64,000 nt of DNA from Paenibacillus turicensis (GCF_017873435.1 NZ_JAGGKG010000020.1:25340-89339), one strand, 5' to 3'; positions 40,871 through 49,799 are shown, numbered from the stretch's first letter. Made by a program: numbers and translations. The notes: generated by a model not told the origin, from the letters alone.

Positions 40871-41097
40871 ACTTTATATGGCTCGATTTAGAAATTAGTC
40901 CATGACAACGATAGGAGTCAGGAAGCTACGATCCAGAGCGTTCTTGCGATTGTTGTTAAAATCATATTCCTTTTTATTAAAGCCTATTCAGGGATGGAAT
41001 ATGACTTTAAGAGACAACCTTCAGAATCGCTCTGTCTCTTCGCTAGCTTGGGTTTAGCAGTCAAGCACTAATTTCAATATTGAGCCCTTTATAAAGT
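40871..41097 (+). repeat. Palindromic repeat element, copy A (+ orientation)
   Basis: About 227 bases folding into one long interrupted hairpin. Outer stems: ACTTTATA/TATAAAGT, GCTC/GAGC and GAAATTAGT (40891-40899)/ACTAATTTC (41067-41075). Middle: CAGAGCG/CGCTCTG. Centre: TCATATTCC (40962-40970)/GGAATATGA (40996-41004). It shares GGAAGCTACGATCCAGAG and CTCTGTCTCTTCGCTAG with the copies at 57 kb, especially copy D. It lies between the 40.3-kb gene and the S-layer promoter region. Confidence 0.88.
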
Positions 41098-41099
41098 TG

Positions 41100-41532
41100 A
41101 ATTTATAAATGAATTTGGAAAAAGTTGCTTAATGACTGGCATATTCAGGTATGATATACTAATTTCCGTCAGCAGGTAAGCTAGACAAAATGATGTAAAA
41201 GTGGTTAGCCTTAACAAAGGTAACATTCTTGAAATATTTTTTTTTAAGAATGTGCAACTTTTTGAAACCTACTGCGTTTAAGAGTATGAGCATGAATGAT
41301 GGGAGAGAAAGACGTCAAGATTTGACATCCAAGAAGTCCCTGATAGGGAAACTTGTCTTTCTATTAGAAAAATTAGCTTTACTGCACTACTTGCCCATTG
41401 TATAATGTTTAGGTAGGATTAGGAAACTACTCTAGTTTCTTATGTTTGATTTTAAATTGTTTACAAGTTTCTGTGGCTCTCGTCGCAGACCTAAATTATA
41501 GGAAACCGCTCAAACTCTGGAAAGGGGGTGCA
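41100..41532 (+). promoter_or_regulatory. Promoter and long leader of the main S-layer gene
   Basis: 433 bases without a clear gene. The best promoter is TTTACT (41378-41383), 17 bases, TATAAT (41401-41406); a further -10-like TATACT is at 41155-41160. The hairpin ACATTCTT/AAGAATGT spans 41223-41253. A 37-codon frame (41292-41405) lacks a ribosome site. Multiple promoters and a long leader are known for Brevibacillus cell-wall protein operons. Confidence 0.6.
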
Positions 41533-44500
41533 ATGACTATGAGTAACAAGAGCTTTTCAATTAAAGAAAACCCTTATATGAAAGATATTCAAGGAGGAGA
41601 AAAAAAGGTTATGAAGAAAATTTTATCCGTAGCGTTGTCTACAGCAATGGCATTCTCAATGTTTGCATCTGTTGCATTTGGTGCTGACGCAGAAAAATTA
41701 ACACCTGAACAACAATTTAATGTACTTAAGGAAGCTGGTATCGTTGACGGGTTCCCAGACGGTTTGGCTCACTTAGACCAAACAGTAACTCGTGCACAAT
41801 TAGCTAAAATCATCGTTAAATCTTTGGCTCTTGAAGAAGTAACTGGCGTTGCTACTTACAAAGACAAAAACTACACTGCAAAACACTGGGCAGCTCCATT
41901 CATCGAAGCAGCTACTAAAGCTGGTATCCTTGAAGGTCAAAGTACTAACCCTGCTAACCCAATTTTCAACCCAACTGGCAACGTAACAGTTCAAGAATTG
42001 GCTAAAGTATTAGTAGTAGCTAACAAATTGGAAGTTCCAACTGAAGCTAACAACACTGCTTCTGAATGGGCTAAAGGTTATGTAGCTGCTGCAATCAAAG
42101 CTGGTTACATTGCTGAAGGTATCAACTACCAAGCAAACGCTACTCGCGCACAAACAGTTGTAGCTGCTCATGCAATCTATGAGTTCAACAACTTCAAAGT
42201 AACTAAAGCAGAAGCAATCGATGCTAACAACGTTAAATTGACTTTGTCTACTGGTGAAGTAGTAGAAGTTAAACTTGAAAAAGCATTGGAAGCTAACAAA
42301 GCTACTGAATTGACTTACAAAGCTAAAGACGGCCGTGAGTTGAAATATACAGTAACTTATGTAGTAACTGCAGCGACTAAAATCGAATCTGTAACTGCTA
42401 CTAACTTGAAAGAGTTGACAGTTAAGTTTGATGGTGATGTTGATGCTAAAACTGCTGAAACTAAAGGAAACTATAAAGTTGATGGAGTTTCAAATGTGAA
42501 ATTTGAATCAGCAACATTGTCTGCTGACAAAAAAGAAGTGAAATTGCTATTAACTGCTGATGAATCTTCCAAATTGCCAGCACAAAAAGAATTAACTTTA
42601 GAAGTTAAAAATGTGAAGAATGCAAATGGTTCTAAAACATTTGATGAAAAAGTTAAATTCACTGCAGTTGATACACAATTGCCAACTGTAACTGAAGTTA
42701 AAGCTCTTGGAACTAAAGCAATCAAAGTTGTTTTCTCTGAGCCAGTTAGATCTGTAACAGCTAATAACTTGTCTAACTATAAAATTGATGGTAAATCCAT
42801 TAATGCAAGCACTAAATTCTCTTATCCAAACGTATTGATTATTTCTGCTGATGTAAGTGTTGGAGAACACAAATTGTCAGTACAAGGTATTGAAGACTTC
42901 AATAGCTTTAAAGTGAGTCCTGTTGAGATCGACTTCACAGTAGTTGAAGATACAACTGCACCTGAAGTAGTTTCAACTAAAGTGACTGACCTGCAAAAAG
43001 TTGAAGTTGTATTCAATGAGCCAGTTAAATCTGTTAAAAAAGCTTATCATTCAACTTCAAGCAAAACACCTGAGTCCATTGACATCAATGACAATAAGGT
43101 AACATTAAACTTCAAATATGAAGATCGTTTAGGTTTAGGCGATACTACAGTGTATTTGGAAGGTGTAACGGATTACAGTAATAACGCTGCAGACCGTAAC
43201 ACAGTTGTTAAACCAGAATTGGATACATCTCGTCCAACTCTAAACTCAGTAACAGCTGAAAATAAAACAAACAGCACAGAAATCACTATTGATTTCTCTA
43301 AAAAAGTAGATAGCAAAGATATTGAAAATGCTGTTAACTATGTTTTGAGAAATGACAAAGGTGAAATCGTTGCTACTAAAGGGTTTAACTCTAAAGGTAA
43401 CCCAGTAAAAACTCCGTATTATGGAACAAAAGATAGCAAGCAAGCTCAAGATAGAGTTATTATTGAATCAATTGGTAAACTTGATGCAGGTAAATATACT
43501 ATCGAAGTAGCGGGTATTAGAGACCAAGCATCTGTAGCTAACACAATGGAACCAGCTAAATATGACTTTAATGTGACAGATAACTCTGCACTATCATTGT
43601 CAGCAGCTTGGTACAAAACTGATTATGACAATGTAAGATTCTACTTGCAATTTAACAGAAACTTACAAAGCTCTGGTAATGGTAGAGCAGATGATATTAA
43701 CAAGTATAGCTACACAGTAGCTGGAGTTAACTATCCATTCCCTACTAAATCAGCTACAGCAAACCTTTATAGCTCTGATACGGTTGAAATCGTTGTGCCA
43801 GCTAAAGATTTGCAAAGTGGATGGGCTAGTGCAACAACAACAATTCGTGCTGTTAACGTTGCAGATGTAAATGATAATTTCATTAACTCTGCTGCAACTC
43901 CTACACCACTTAAAGACCAAAATTCTACTGCTGTTGAAGCTGATAGCGTAAAAGCAACTGACAGAAAAACAATTGTAATTAATACTAAAACACCTGTAAG
44001 TTCTGTTGATGCAAGTAAAATCAAAGTAGGTGGACTAAGCTTCAATGCAACTGTTAACAATAGCAATAACAAACAAGTTGTTCTAACATTTGCTACTGAT
44101 GCTATCCCTTACAAAGCAGATACACTTAGTGTAGTTGTTGAGTCTGGTGCGATTCAAGATTCTTACGGACGTTTCTTAGAAGCAAAAACTTACCCAGTTA
44201 AAGATGAAGTTGCTCCTGTTGTTTCAACTGGACACAGTGCATTAGGTAATACAGTTAATGTTAAATTCTCTGAAGCAATTAGCGTAGTTTACAATCCAGC
44301 AGTCATCAAAGTTTATGTTGATGGTACTGAAGTGAAGACAGCTACAGCAACAGCTTCAACTGATACATTAGTTATTACTTTGGATGCTGCTGTACCTTCC
44401 GTAAATGGTAAAAATGTTAATGTTGTTATCAACAACAACGATACTGCGAAAGTAGTTACTGACATAGCTGGTAACCCAGTAGCAAATGTTAACGTAAATG

Positions 44501-44871
44501 TTACTGGTACTCCAACAACTGATGAACAAACTGCTATTGATACTGCTGCTGTTGCTGCTGCTAAAACTTCTTTAGTAGCTAGTCAATTGACAGTAACAGG
44601 TGCTAGTACTGCAACAGCTACAATTGCTCTACCTGCAACTACTACTAATGGTGTTGCTGTAACTTGGGCAGTTCCTGTTAACACAGTATTAACTCAAGCT
44701 ACTGCTGGTGCGGTTAGTGGAACATTAACTACTGTAGATAGAGCTGATGCATCGTTTGTAGCTGGAACTACTACAGTAACTGCTACATTTACTAAGGGTT
44801 CAATAACTGATACTAAAGAGTTTACAATTACTGTTCCTGTAAATGGAACTGCTGTGACTGTATCAGAGTAA
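41533..44871 (+). CDS. Main S-layer protein with N-terminal SLH domains (two tandem starts)
   Basis: Structural wall protein. Two starts are visible: ATG 41533 (ribosome site AAAGGGGGTG) and ATG 41611 (CAAGGAGGAG upstream). Only the second begins directly with the signal peptide MKKILSVALSTAMAFSMFASVAFG; the first adds 26 residues. Three SLH motifs span roughly residues 30-200 of the short form, followed by a long run of Ig-like domains and a C-terminal bacterial Ig-like domain (TWAVPVNTVLTQ...). Codon use is narrow (GCT, ACT, GAA, AAA, GTA dominate), unlike the other SLH genes, indicating very high expression. Short form 1086 residues. Confidence 0.92.
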   Translation: MTMSNKSFSIKENPYMKDIQGGEKKVMKKILSVALSTAMAFSMFASVAFGADAEKLTPEQQFNVLKEAGIVDGFPDGLAHLDQTVTRAQLAKIIVKSLALEEVTGVATYKDKNYTAKHWAAPFIEAATKAGILEGQSTNPANPIFNPTGNVTVQELAKVLVVANKLEVPTEANNTASEWAKGYVAAAIKAGYIAEGINYQANATRAQTVVAAHAIYEFNNFKVTKAEAIDANNVKLTLSTGEVVEVKLEKALEANKATELTYKAKDGRELKYTVTYVVTAATKIESVTATNLKELTVKFDGDVDAKTAETKGNYKVDGVSNVKFESATLSADKKEVKLLLTADESSKLPAQKELTLEVKNVKNANGSKTFDEKVKFTAVDTQLPTVTEVKALGTKAIKVVFSEPVRSVTANNLSNYKIDGKSINASTKFSYPNVLIISADVSVGEHKLSVQGIEDFNSFKVSPVEIDFTVVEDTTAPEVVSTKVTDLQKVEVVFNEPVKSVKKAYHSTSSKTPESIDINDNKVTLNFKYEDRLGLGDTTVYLEGVTDYSNNAADRNTVVKPELDTSRPTLNSVTAENKTNSTEITIDFSKKVDSKDIENAVNYVLRNDKGEIVATKGFNSKGNPVKTPYYGTKDSKQAQDRVIIESIGKLDAGKYTIEVAGIRDQASVANTMEPAKYDFNVTDNSALSLSAAWYKTDYDNVRFYLQFNRNLQSSGNGRADDINKYSYTVAGVNYPFPTKSATANLYSSDTVEIVVPAKDLQSGWASATTTIRAVNVADVNDNFINSAATPTPLKDQNSTAVEADSVKATDRKTIVINTKTPVSSVDASKIKVGGLSFNATVNNSNNKQVVLTFATDAIPYKADTLSVVVESGAIQDSYGRFLEAKTYPVKDEVAPVVSTGHSALGNTVNVKFSEAISVVYNPAVIKVYVDGTEVKTATATASTDTLVITLDAAVPSVNGKNVNVVINNNDTAKVVTDIAGNPVANVNVNVTGTPTTDEQTAIDTAAVAAAKTSLVASQLTVTGASTATATIALPATTTNGVAVTWAVPVNTVLTQATAGAVSGTLTTVDRADASFVAGTTTVTATFTKGSITDTKEFTITVPVNGTAVTVSE

Positions 44872-44888
44872 TTAGATTGATTTTGTTC

Positions 44889-44920
44889 AAAACAGACTGG
44901 GTGGTCCCAGTCTGTTTTTA
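44889..44920 (+). terminator. Strong terminator after the S-layer gene
   Basis: AAACAGACTGGG-TGGT-CCCAGTCTGTTT forms a perfect 12-bp stem, then T residues. Confidence 0.95.
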
Positions 44921-45117
44921 TTATTTTTAAATGTTTTTTTAGTGTGATTTTATTGATACATAGTGTGACTTTATGGAGACTTGAAAAAATAAATTATGGC
45001 CCAGTAGAGTATAAGTCTCTTTTTTAATATTTGTAAACTACATTACTTAATCGCAACCTTTCCCTCGCCCATACGTCTATATAATATAGACTTTTCACGT
45101 ATAGGAGGAAATACGTT

Positions 45118-47637
45118 TTGAAGAAAATCCCCGTAACTGCGGCTGCGCTTAGTGTAGCGTTGTTGTTGGCTTGTGTGCCAGATGCTTCAGCAGCAAAAGC
45201 TACTTCAACGAAAGCTGAGCCCACAACAACAAAAGCTACGACTAAGAAACCAGTCGTACATACCCTTGCTAACCTTCCAGCGGTAAAGATTTCTGCGAAG
45301 AGCAGTGTGTCTCTAACAGATATTAATATTATGACCCAAGATAATGAAAGTATACTTACGTATACTCTTACAATTCGTAATGGCGACAGCAAAACGTTAA
45401 ATTTAGTCGATTATTGGTCTAAAGTGAAAACAAATGGTGGGACAACCTATAGCACAACTTTAATGAGTAAAGACAAGGATAAGAAAAAGGTTGCTGCTGG
45501 TGCATCAACTACTTTGACTTATGTTGCAACTGTGGCGAAAAATACAAAACCCCAAGATCTTATTTTTCAAGTTGTAAAATGGGATTTTAGTCAACCAGGA
45601 TATGAAGCGCTAAAAGGACAATTTAAAATTCCAGCAAGTTATGTCACAGCTACACCAGCAGGTGGTGTGTTAACTTTACGTGTAAATGATATCCCTGTGA
45701 AAGCAAGAGTACGTCAAATCGCTTCCTTTAAATCAGGCGACTACAACTATGTAAGTGTTGGGCTAAACCTAACCAATGGCGGCTACCGTATATTTGAGGA
45801 CCCTAAGTTAAAATTTGTAATTAAAACTGGGGATGGTGTAAGTTACCCACTTTCTGCTGACCCTACGAGTGTAGAGTACAAAATTCAACCTCAAGACAAT
45901 AAAACGTTAAATCTCATGACTGCAATCCCTAAAAGCATTAATTTGGACAAGATGGAGCTGCAGGTGTTGCAGGATGATGAGACGGCAAAATTAACATTAC
46001 CGATTGGTACAATCCAAATGCCAAATGCAACGAATAAATCGCTTGCTACAGAACCAAACCAAGATGCTACTGTACAAATTGGTAACGGCAAAGTAGAGGT
46101 GAGTGTAACTGGTATGACGACCAACCAAAGCTTTGATGAGCATAATGTGTCGATTCGTGTTCGTATTTTAAATTCAAGCGGTAAAGTCGTTACATTACCT
46201 AAATATCAATTTGAGTTACAAACCATAGATGGCTATCGCTTGCCTATTTCTACTACGGCTCTAGATAATGCAAAAATGCAGCCATTAGAAGAAAAAAATG
46301 TTACGTTAACTACAACGATTCCTGCAAATGTAAGTGCAGAAAGTCCACAGCTCTTTATGAGTGTACCAAGTGCAGAGGATAGCAAGGACAACTTTAATTA
46401 TCCTGTAGCTATTTTTAATATGCCAGAAGGTGTACCAGCACAAAATACGATTGGCGAAAAACAATTTGTTCAAACAAATCAAGGCTTAGTTGGTTTCTCT
46501 CTAGATTCCTTACAACGTTTGCCTTGGACAGATGGTGATCTAGTTGTTGCGAAGGTCACAATCCGTAATCCGAATATGAAAACGATGCTTGTCCCTGAAT
46601 TGTTAGGTGAATTGAAGATTGATTCAGCGAAGCTGACAAGCGATACGAAGCTTGTTTCTGCACAAGCTGGACGTCTACTTGGTGGATTGACCTCTACTGA
46701 GGTATATGCAGTAGCTAAGGTTCCAAGCTTCTTGGATTTCCAACAGGTTCAAGTATCCTTACTTGAAAAAGTAGGAGAAAGCAGCTCTGAATGGATGCAG
46801 TTCAGCTATGCAGGTAAGCTACCAAGCTTGCCAGTTATTAGGAAGGATAAGAGCTATAAGCTAGAGGCATCAGGTCGTACGCAGGACTTCCGTGTCCATC
46901 GTTCCTTTGTATATTCAGGTACATCATCCGATATTATCTATACTGAGCTTGAGGCAACTAACCTAGAGGATCGTCAACTTGATTTATCACAAATTACAGG
47001 TGCTTATCAAGCAAGTGGTGGTCAAACATACAAAGCAACTGCGAAGCAAATTGAAACCTCTACAGGACCAGAAGAGAAGAGCATCATTACGTTATGGGCA
47101 AAAATCCCTAAAAAGATTTCCACTACAGATATGAAGCTCGTTATTGGAGAAGGTATAGCGGATAACAAGCTAGCGCCTGTAAAGGGTGATATTACTGGTT
47201 ACGTTAATGCTGCAGCAATGGAGCTAAATGTAGTACAACCAAGTGTAAAAGGCAACTTGAGCTCTCTCGACATGTTCCCTTACACACTTAATGTGAAAAA
47301 TGTACGCGCAACGTTAAGTGGTTCTACTTCGGTAAGCCTTGTGTTTGATTATTCTCAAACTCGCAATATGGATTATGCGATTGGGGAATTTGAACATAAA
47401 TATCTAGTCGAGGTTGTGGATTCAACAGGTCGTACGTTTGAGAAGGAATTTACTCCTGAAACCGACTTGAAGGTAAGTAACGGCGCAAGCGCAAGCTTTA
47501 GCTTTGATGATGCTGTCTTTGAGAGCCGTAGAAGTGGTTCATTTACGTTTAACGTTTATGACTTGTTCCAAGGTCAAAAGGTTAAATTAGGTGGTCAAGG
47601 CTTCTATTATATGAATTCTAATTACTTGGATAGATAG
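45118..47637 (+). CDS. Large exported protein of unknown function
   Basis: 839 residues with a signal peptide (KKIPVTAAALSVALLLACVPDASA), a Thr/Lys-rich linker, then five or so beta-rich repeats with phrases such as LTYTLTIRNGDSKTLNLVDYWSKV and VSVTGMTTNQSFDEHNVSIRVRILN. There is no SLH motif and no membrane anchor at the C-terminus. The start TTG 45118 is supported by AGGAGGA eight bases upstream; a TATAAT lies at 45080-45085. A surface or matrix protein is likely from context; no family recognised. Confidence 0.75.
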   Translation: MKKIPVTAAALSVALLLACVPDASAAKATSTKAEPTTTKATTKKPVVHTLANLPAVKISAKSSVSLTDINIMTQDNESILTYTLTIRNGDSKTLNLVDYWSKVKTNGGTTYSTTLMSKDKDKKKVAAGASTTLTYVATVAKNTKPQDLIFQVVKWDFSQPGYEALKGQFKIPASYVTATPAGGVLTLRVNDIPVKARVRQIASFKSGDYNYVSVGLNLTNGGYRIFEDPKLKFVIKTGDGVSYPLSADPTSVEYKIQPQDNKTLNLMTAIPKSINLDKMELQVLQDDETAKLTLPIGTIQMPNATNKSLATEPNQDATVQIGNGKVEVSVTGMTTNQSFDEHNVSIRVRILNSSGKVVTLPKYQFELQTIDGYRLPISTTALDNAKMQPLEEKNVTLTTTIPANVSAESPQLFMSVPSAEDSKDNFNYPVAIFNMPEGVPAQNTIGEKQFVQTNQGLVGFSLDSLQRLPWTDGDLVVAKVTIRNPNMKTMLVPELLGELKIDSAKLTSDTKLVSAQAGRLLGGLTSTEVYAVAKVPSFLDFQQVQVSLLEKVGESSSEWMQFSYAGKLPSLPVIRKDKSYKLEASGRTQDFRVHRSFVYSGTSSDIIYTELEATNLEDRQLDLSQITGAYQASGGQTYKATAKQIETSTGPEEKSIITLWAKIPKKISTTDMKLVIGEGIADNKLAPVKGDITGYVNAAAMELNVVQPSVKGNLSSLDMFPYTLNVKNVRATLSGSTSVSLVFDYSQTRNMDYAIGEFEHKYLVEVVDSTGRTFEKEFTPETDLKVSNGASASFSFDDAVFESRRSGSFTFNVYDLFQGQKVKLGGQGFYYMNSNYLDR

Positions 47638-47800
47638 TACTATATTGCCGTTATTAAGAGATAATGATATATACTTTAATGAGTTAGTATTTAAATGATG
47701 GTATGTAAAAAAAGCTAATCGTAGTTGTATCTAGATGTAAGCCGTAAAAACTTATCACTAGATACACTACGTTACATATTTACAAACACTGGAGGGAAAC

Positions 47801-48337
47801 ATGAAAAACACTTGGAAAGTAGTAGCGGCAGCAATACTTATTGGTGGTGGCGTATGGGCAGGATCTTTGTTAAATACAACCGCAGAAGGTGCAGGTGTCA
47901 CAAACCAACCTGGAACAGCGGATGATCCTGTTGTCACTAAAAGCTATGTGGATCAGCAGATTCGTCAAGCTTTAAATGGCGGAGTACCTTCAACCCCTGT
48001 TGAGGATAACGATGGTAGTTCAGAAGTTAAACCATCAACTAATCAAAGCAGTAGCAGCAATGCTCAAACGCTAGAAATTGTAACCGTTAAGCCAGGACAA
48101 AAGCTAATGGCAGCAGGTGGCACGGAATTTATTGTGCGCATTGGACAAGCTGTAGTTTATACCGCAGATGCTAATGGTATCTCTGATCTAACGGATGGTG
48201 TAGATGTTGCCCCAGGGGCAAGTGTAGCTAACAATCATTTATTGCTATTCCCTCGTGATGGACGTGGACTAGCCGTTAAAGAAGGAGCTGCAGGCGGTTT
48301 AACCGTTATGGTACGTGGCAGCTATGAATTAAAATAA
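47801..48337 (+). CDS. Exported small protein of unknown function
   Basis: 178 residues: signal-anchor (WKVVAAAILIGGGVWAGSLL), then VTKSYVDQQIRQAL, a Ser/Asn-rich linker, and a compact domain VKPGQKLMAAGGTEFIVRIGQAVVY...NNHLLLFPRDGRGLAV. The same arrangement occurs, from memory, in other Paenibacillaceae but is uncharacterised. GGAGGGAAAC precedes the ATG. Confidence 0.75.
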   Translation: MKNTWKVVAAAILIGGGVWAGSLLNTTAEGAGVTNQPGTADDPVVTKSYVDQQIRQALNGGVPSTPVEDNDGSSEVKPSTNQSSSSNAQTLEIVTVKPGQKLMAAGGTEFIVRIGQAVVYTADANGISDLTDGVDVAPGASVANNHLLLFPRDGRGLAVKEGAAGGLTVMVRGSYELK

Positions 48338-48516
48338 TCAGTTTTAACAATGACTTGTGATTTGTTAACAATAAGTTATTTCCATTTAAATAATGGTAGG
48401 GGTAACAAACATTACGTTGTGTAACAATGAGGACGACGAAGCATATTAATCCTGAGCAATGATTCATAAATGATTTCATTTATAAATTTATACAATTCTC
48501 AGGAGGTGTATGGAAC

Positions 48517-48792
48517 ATGGCACGTAATAACCGCACAGTCGTTCCTGAATGTAGACAAGTTTTGCACAACTGGAAATATGAAATTGCTGCTGAATTAGGT
48601 TTACCTGTAGGTTATGGTGGTGGCTATTCTGCTACTGATACTGAATTTGCGGGTGAGCTTGGGGAAGCAGGTAGCACTTCAATGGGTAGCTATGGTGGAA
48701 GCTGGGGACATTTGACCTCGCGTGAAAATGGTTCTGTTGGTGGAGAAATCACCAAACGTCTCATTGCAGAGGCGCAAAAAAGCTTGCTATAG
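48517..48792 (+). CDS. Alpha/beta-type small acid-soluble spore protein with internal insertion
   Basis: DNA-coating spore protein. The two conserved halves are present: NRTVVPECRQVLHNWKYEIAAELGLP (N-terminal helix with the GPR protease site EIAAELG) and GSVGGEITKRLIAEAQ. Between them a Gly/Ser/Tyr-rich insertion of ~35 residues (31-67) contains DTEFAGELG, which resembles a second GPR site. 91 residues against about 60-70 for classic members. CAGGAGGTG precedes ATG 48517. Forespore sigma-G control is expected; no clean promoter was identified. Confidence 0.9.
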   Translation: MARNNRTVVPECRQVLHNWKYEIAAELGLPVGYGGGYSATDTEFAGELGEAGSTSMGSYGGSWGHLTSRENGSVGGEITKRLIAEAQKSLL

Positions 48793-49252
48793 CATTGAGC
48801 ACCAAGTAAGTGAATGAATAGCAAATAAGTTTTTGCAAAAGTAAAGTGAACTAATTTAAATCTCTAACTATGTTAATAAGTACAACCAAAACAAAACCTG
48901 AAGCTAAAATTTGTTTGAAATGTAAAGTGAAACGTGCATTGAATTTTGAATATATAAGGAAAGCTACTGATTGAGGGGTAACCTATCTTTCAGTAGTTTT
49001 TTATATATAGTATTACTTTTGATTCGTAATTTAAAGTAATTCTATTTTAATGAATGTTTTAAATGAATTCTTAAAACTGAGCGAAATATTGATAGAGTAT
49101 ATTAATAAGGGTATTATGATTTATATATACCCAAAGTTGTTTTTTGATAAACTTATAGTTCAAATAATATACAAATATTTTCAACAATTACTATAGAACT
49201 CCCCGATTATATTTGCTACAATTGCATTATTAAGTAATAAGGAGCGATAGTC
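48793..49252. other. AT-rich intergenic region with a possible 33-codon gene and a terminator
   Basis: 460 bases. A frame at 48870-48971 encodes 33 residues with a CLKC motif but has no ribosome site. A terminator (CTACTGA/TCAGTAG, 48965-48997, then TTTTTT) follows immediately and overlaps its stop. The remaining ~240 bases are AT-rich with nothing recognisable. Confidence 0.5.
48962..49004 (+). terminator. Intrinsic terminator in the SASP-coiled-coil gap
   Basis: CTACTGA (48965-48971) and TCAGTAG (48991-48997) pair; TTTTTT follows. Confidence 0.7.
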
Positions 49253-49552
49253 ATGGCGAACGATGAACTAAAGGATTTGTTACGTTCGGTAATACAGGAG
49301 GAGCTTAAGCCAGTCCATGAGCAACTTTCAGAGATCAAGCAAGAACAGCAGTCAATGAAGCAGGATATCACAGAGATCAAGCAAGAACAGCAGTCCATGA
49401 AGCAAGATATTGCTGAAATCAAACAAGCTGTGTTAGAAACAAATGAAAGAGTGGTTAGAATTGAAGCAACGGTGGACAAGCAACAGGGAGTTATTGAATT
49501 GTTAGCTGCTCGATCCATACAGCAGGAAGCACAGTTGAAAAAGATTATATGA
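49253..49552 (+). CDS. Small coiled-coil protein with internal tandem repeat
   Basis: 99 residues, continuous predicted coiled coil, no membrane segment. Residues ~24-52 hold two copies of a 14-residue unit EIKQEQQSMKQDI(T/A), matched by a 42-bp tandem repeat in DNA (two differences visible in the first half). AAGGAGCGATAGTC precedes the ATG. It resembles the many small 'DUF-like' coiled-coil proteins of Bacillales; function unknown. Confidence 0.75.
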   Translation: MANDELKDLLRSVIQEELKPVHEQLSEIKQEQQSMKQDITEIKQEQQSMKQDIAEIKQAVLETNERVVRIEATVDKQQGVIELLAARSIQQEAQLKKII

Positions 49553-49568
49553 TGATAACAAAAATTTC

Positions 49569-49595
49569 TGATGCATAGTTGGCATCATTTTTTTT
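49569..49595 (+). terminator. Terminator after the coiled-coil gene
   Basis: TGATGC (49569-49574) and GCATCA (49582-49587), then eight T. Confidence 0.8.
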
Positions 49596-49603
49596 GTCCC
49601 ATT

Positions 49604-49799
49604 TTGACAATAGAGCGCAAAATAAGTTAATATGACTGAGAGGATATTTAAATGTCGCCTTTTCCGCTAGGGGAAGGTTTATTTTAAAATATTGAAGTGA
49701 TGGCTTCCTAAAATCATGAAGATGAGGGGAGCCTTTAGGCTTGTACTGGTGTATCGATTACATAAAGTACACGATTTAGAGGGAGAGGAATGAAGAAGC
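49604..49799 (+). promoter_or_regulatory. metK promoter and structured leader
   Basis: Promoter TTGACA (49604-49609), 18 bases, TAATAT (49628-49633). The leader shows CCTTTTCC-GCTA-GGGGAAGG near 49661-49680, AGCC-TTTA-GGCT near 49730 and GTACT/AGTAC further on. None of the conserved S-box (SAM-I) blocks is present, although metK in Bacillales is usually under S-box control. Confidence 0.6.

Noticed and set aside
49604..49799. SAM-I (S-box) riboswitch before metK
   Set aside because: None of the conserved S-box core sequences is present; only generic stems were seen.
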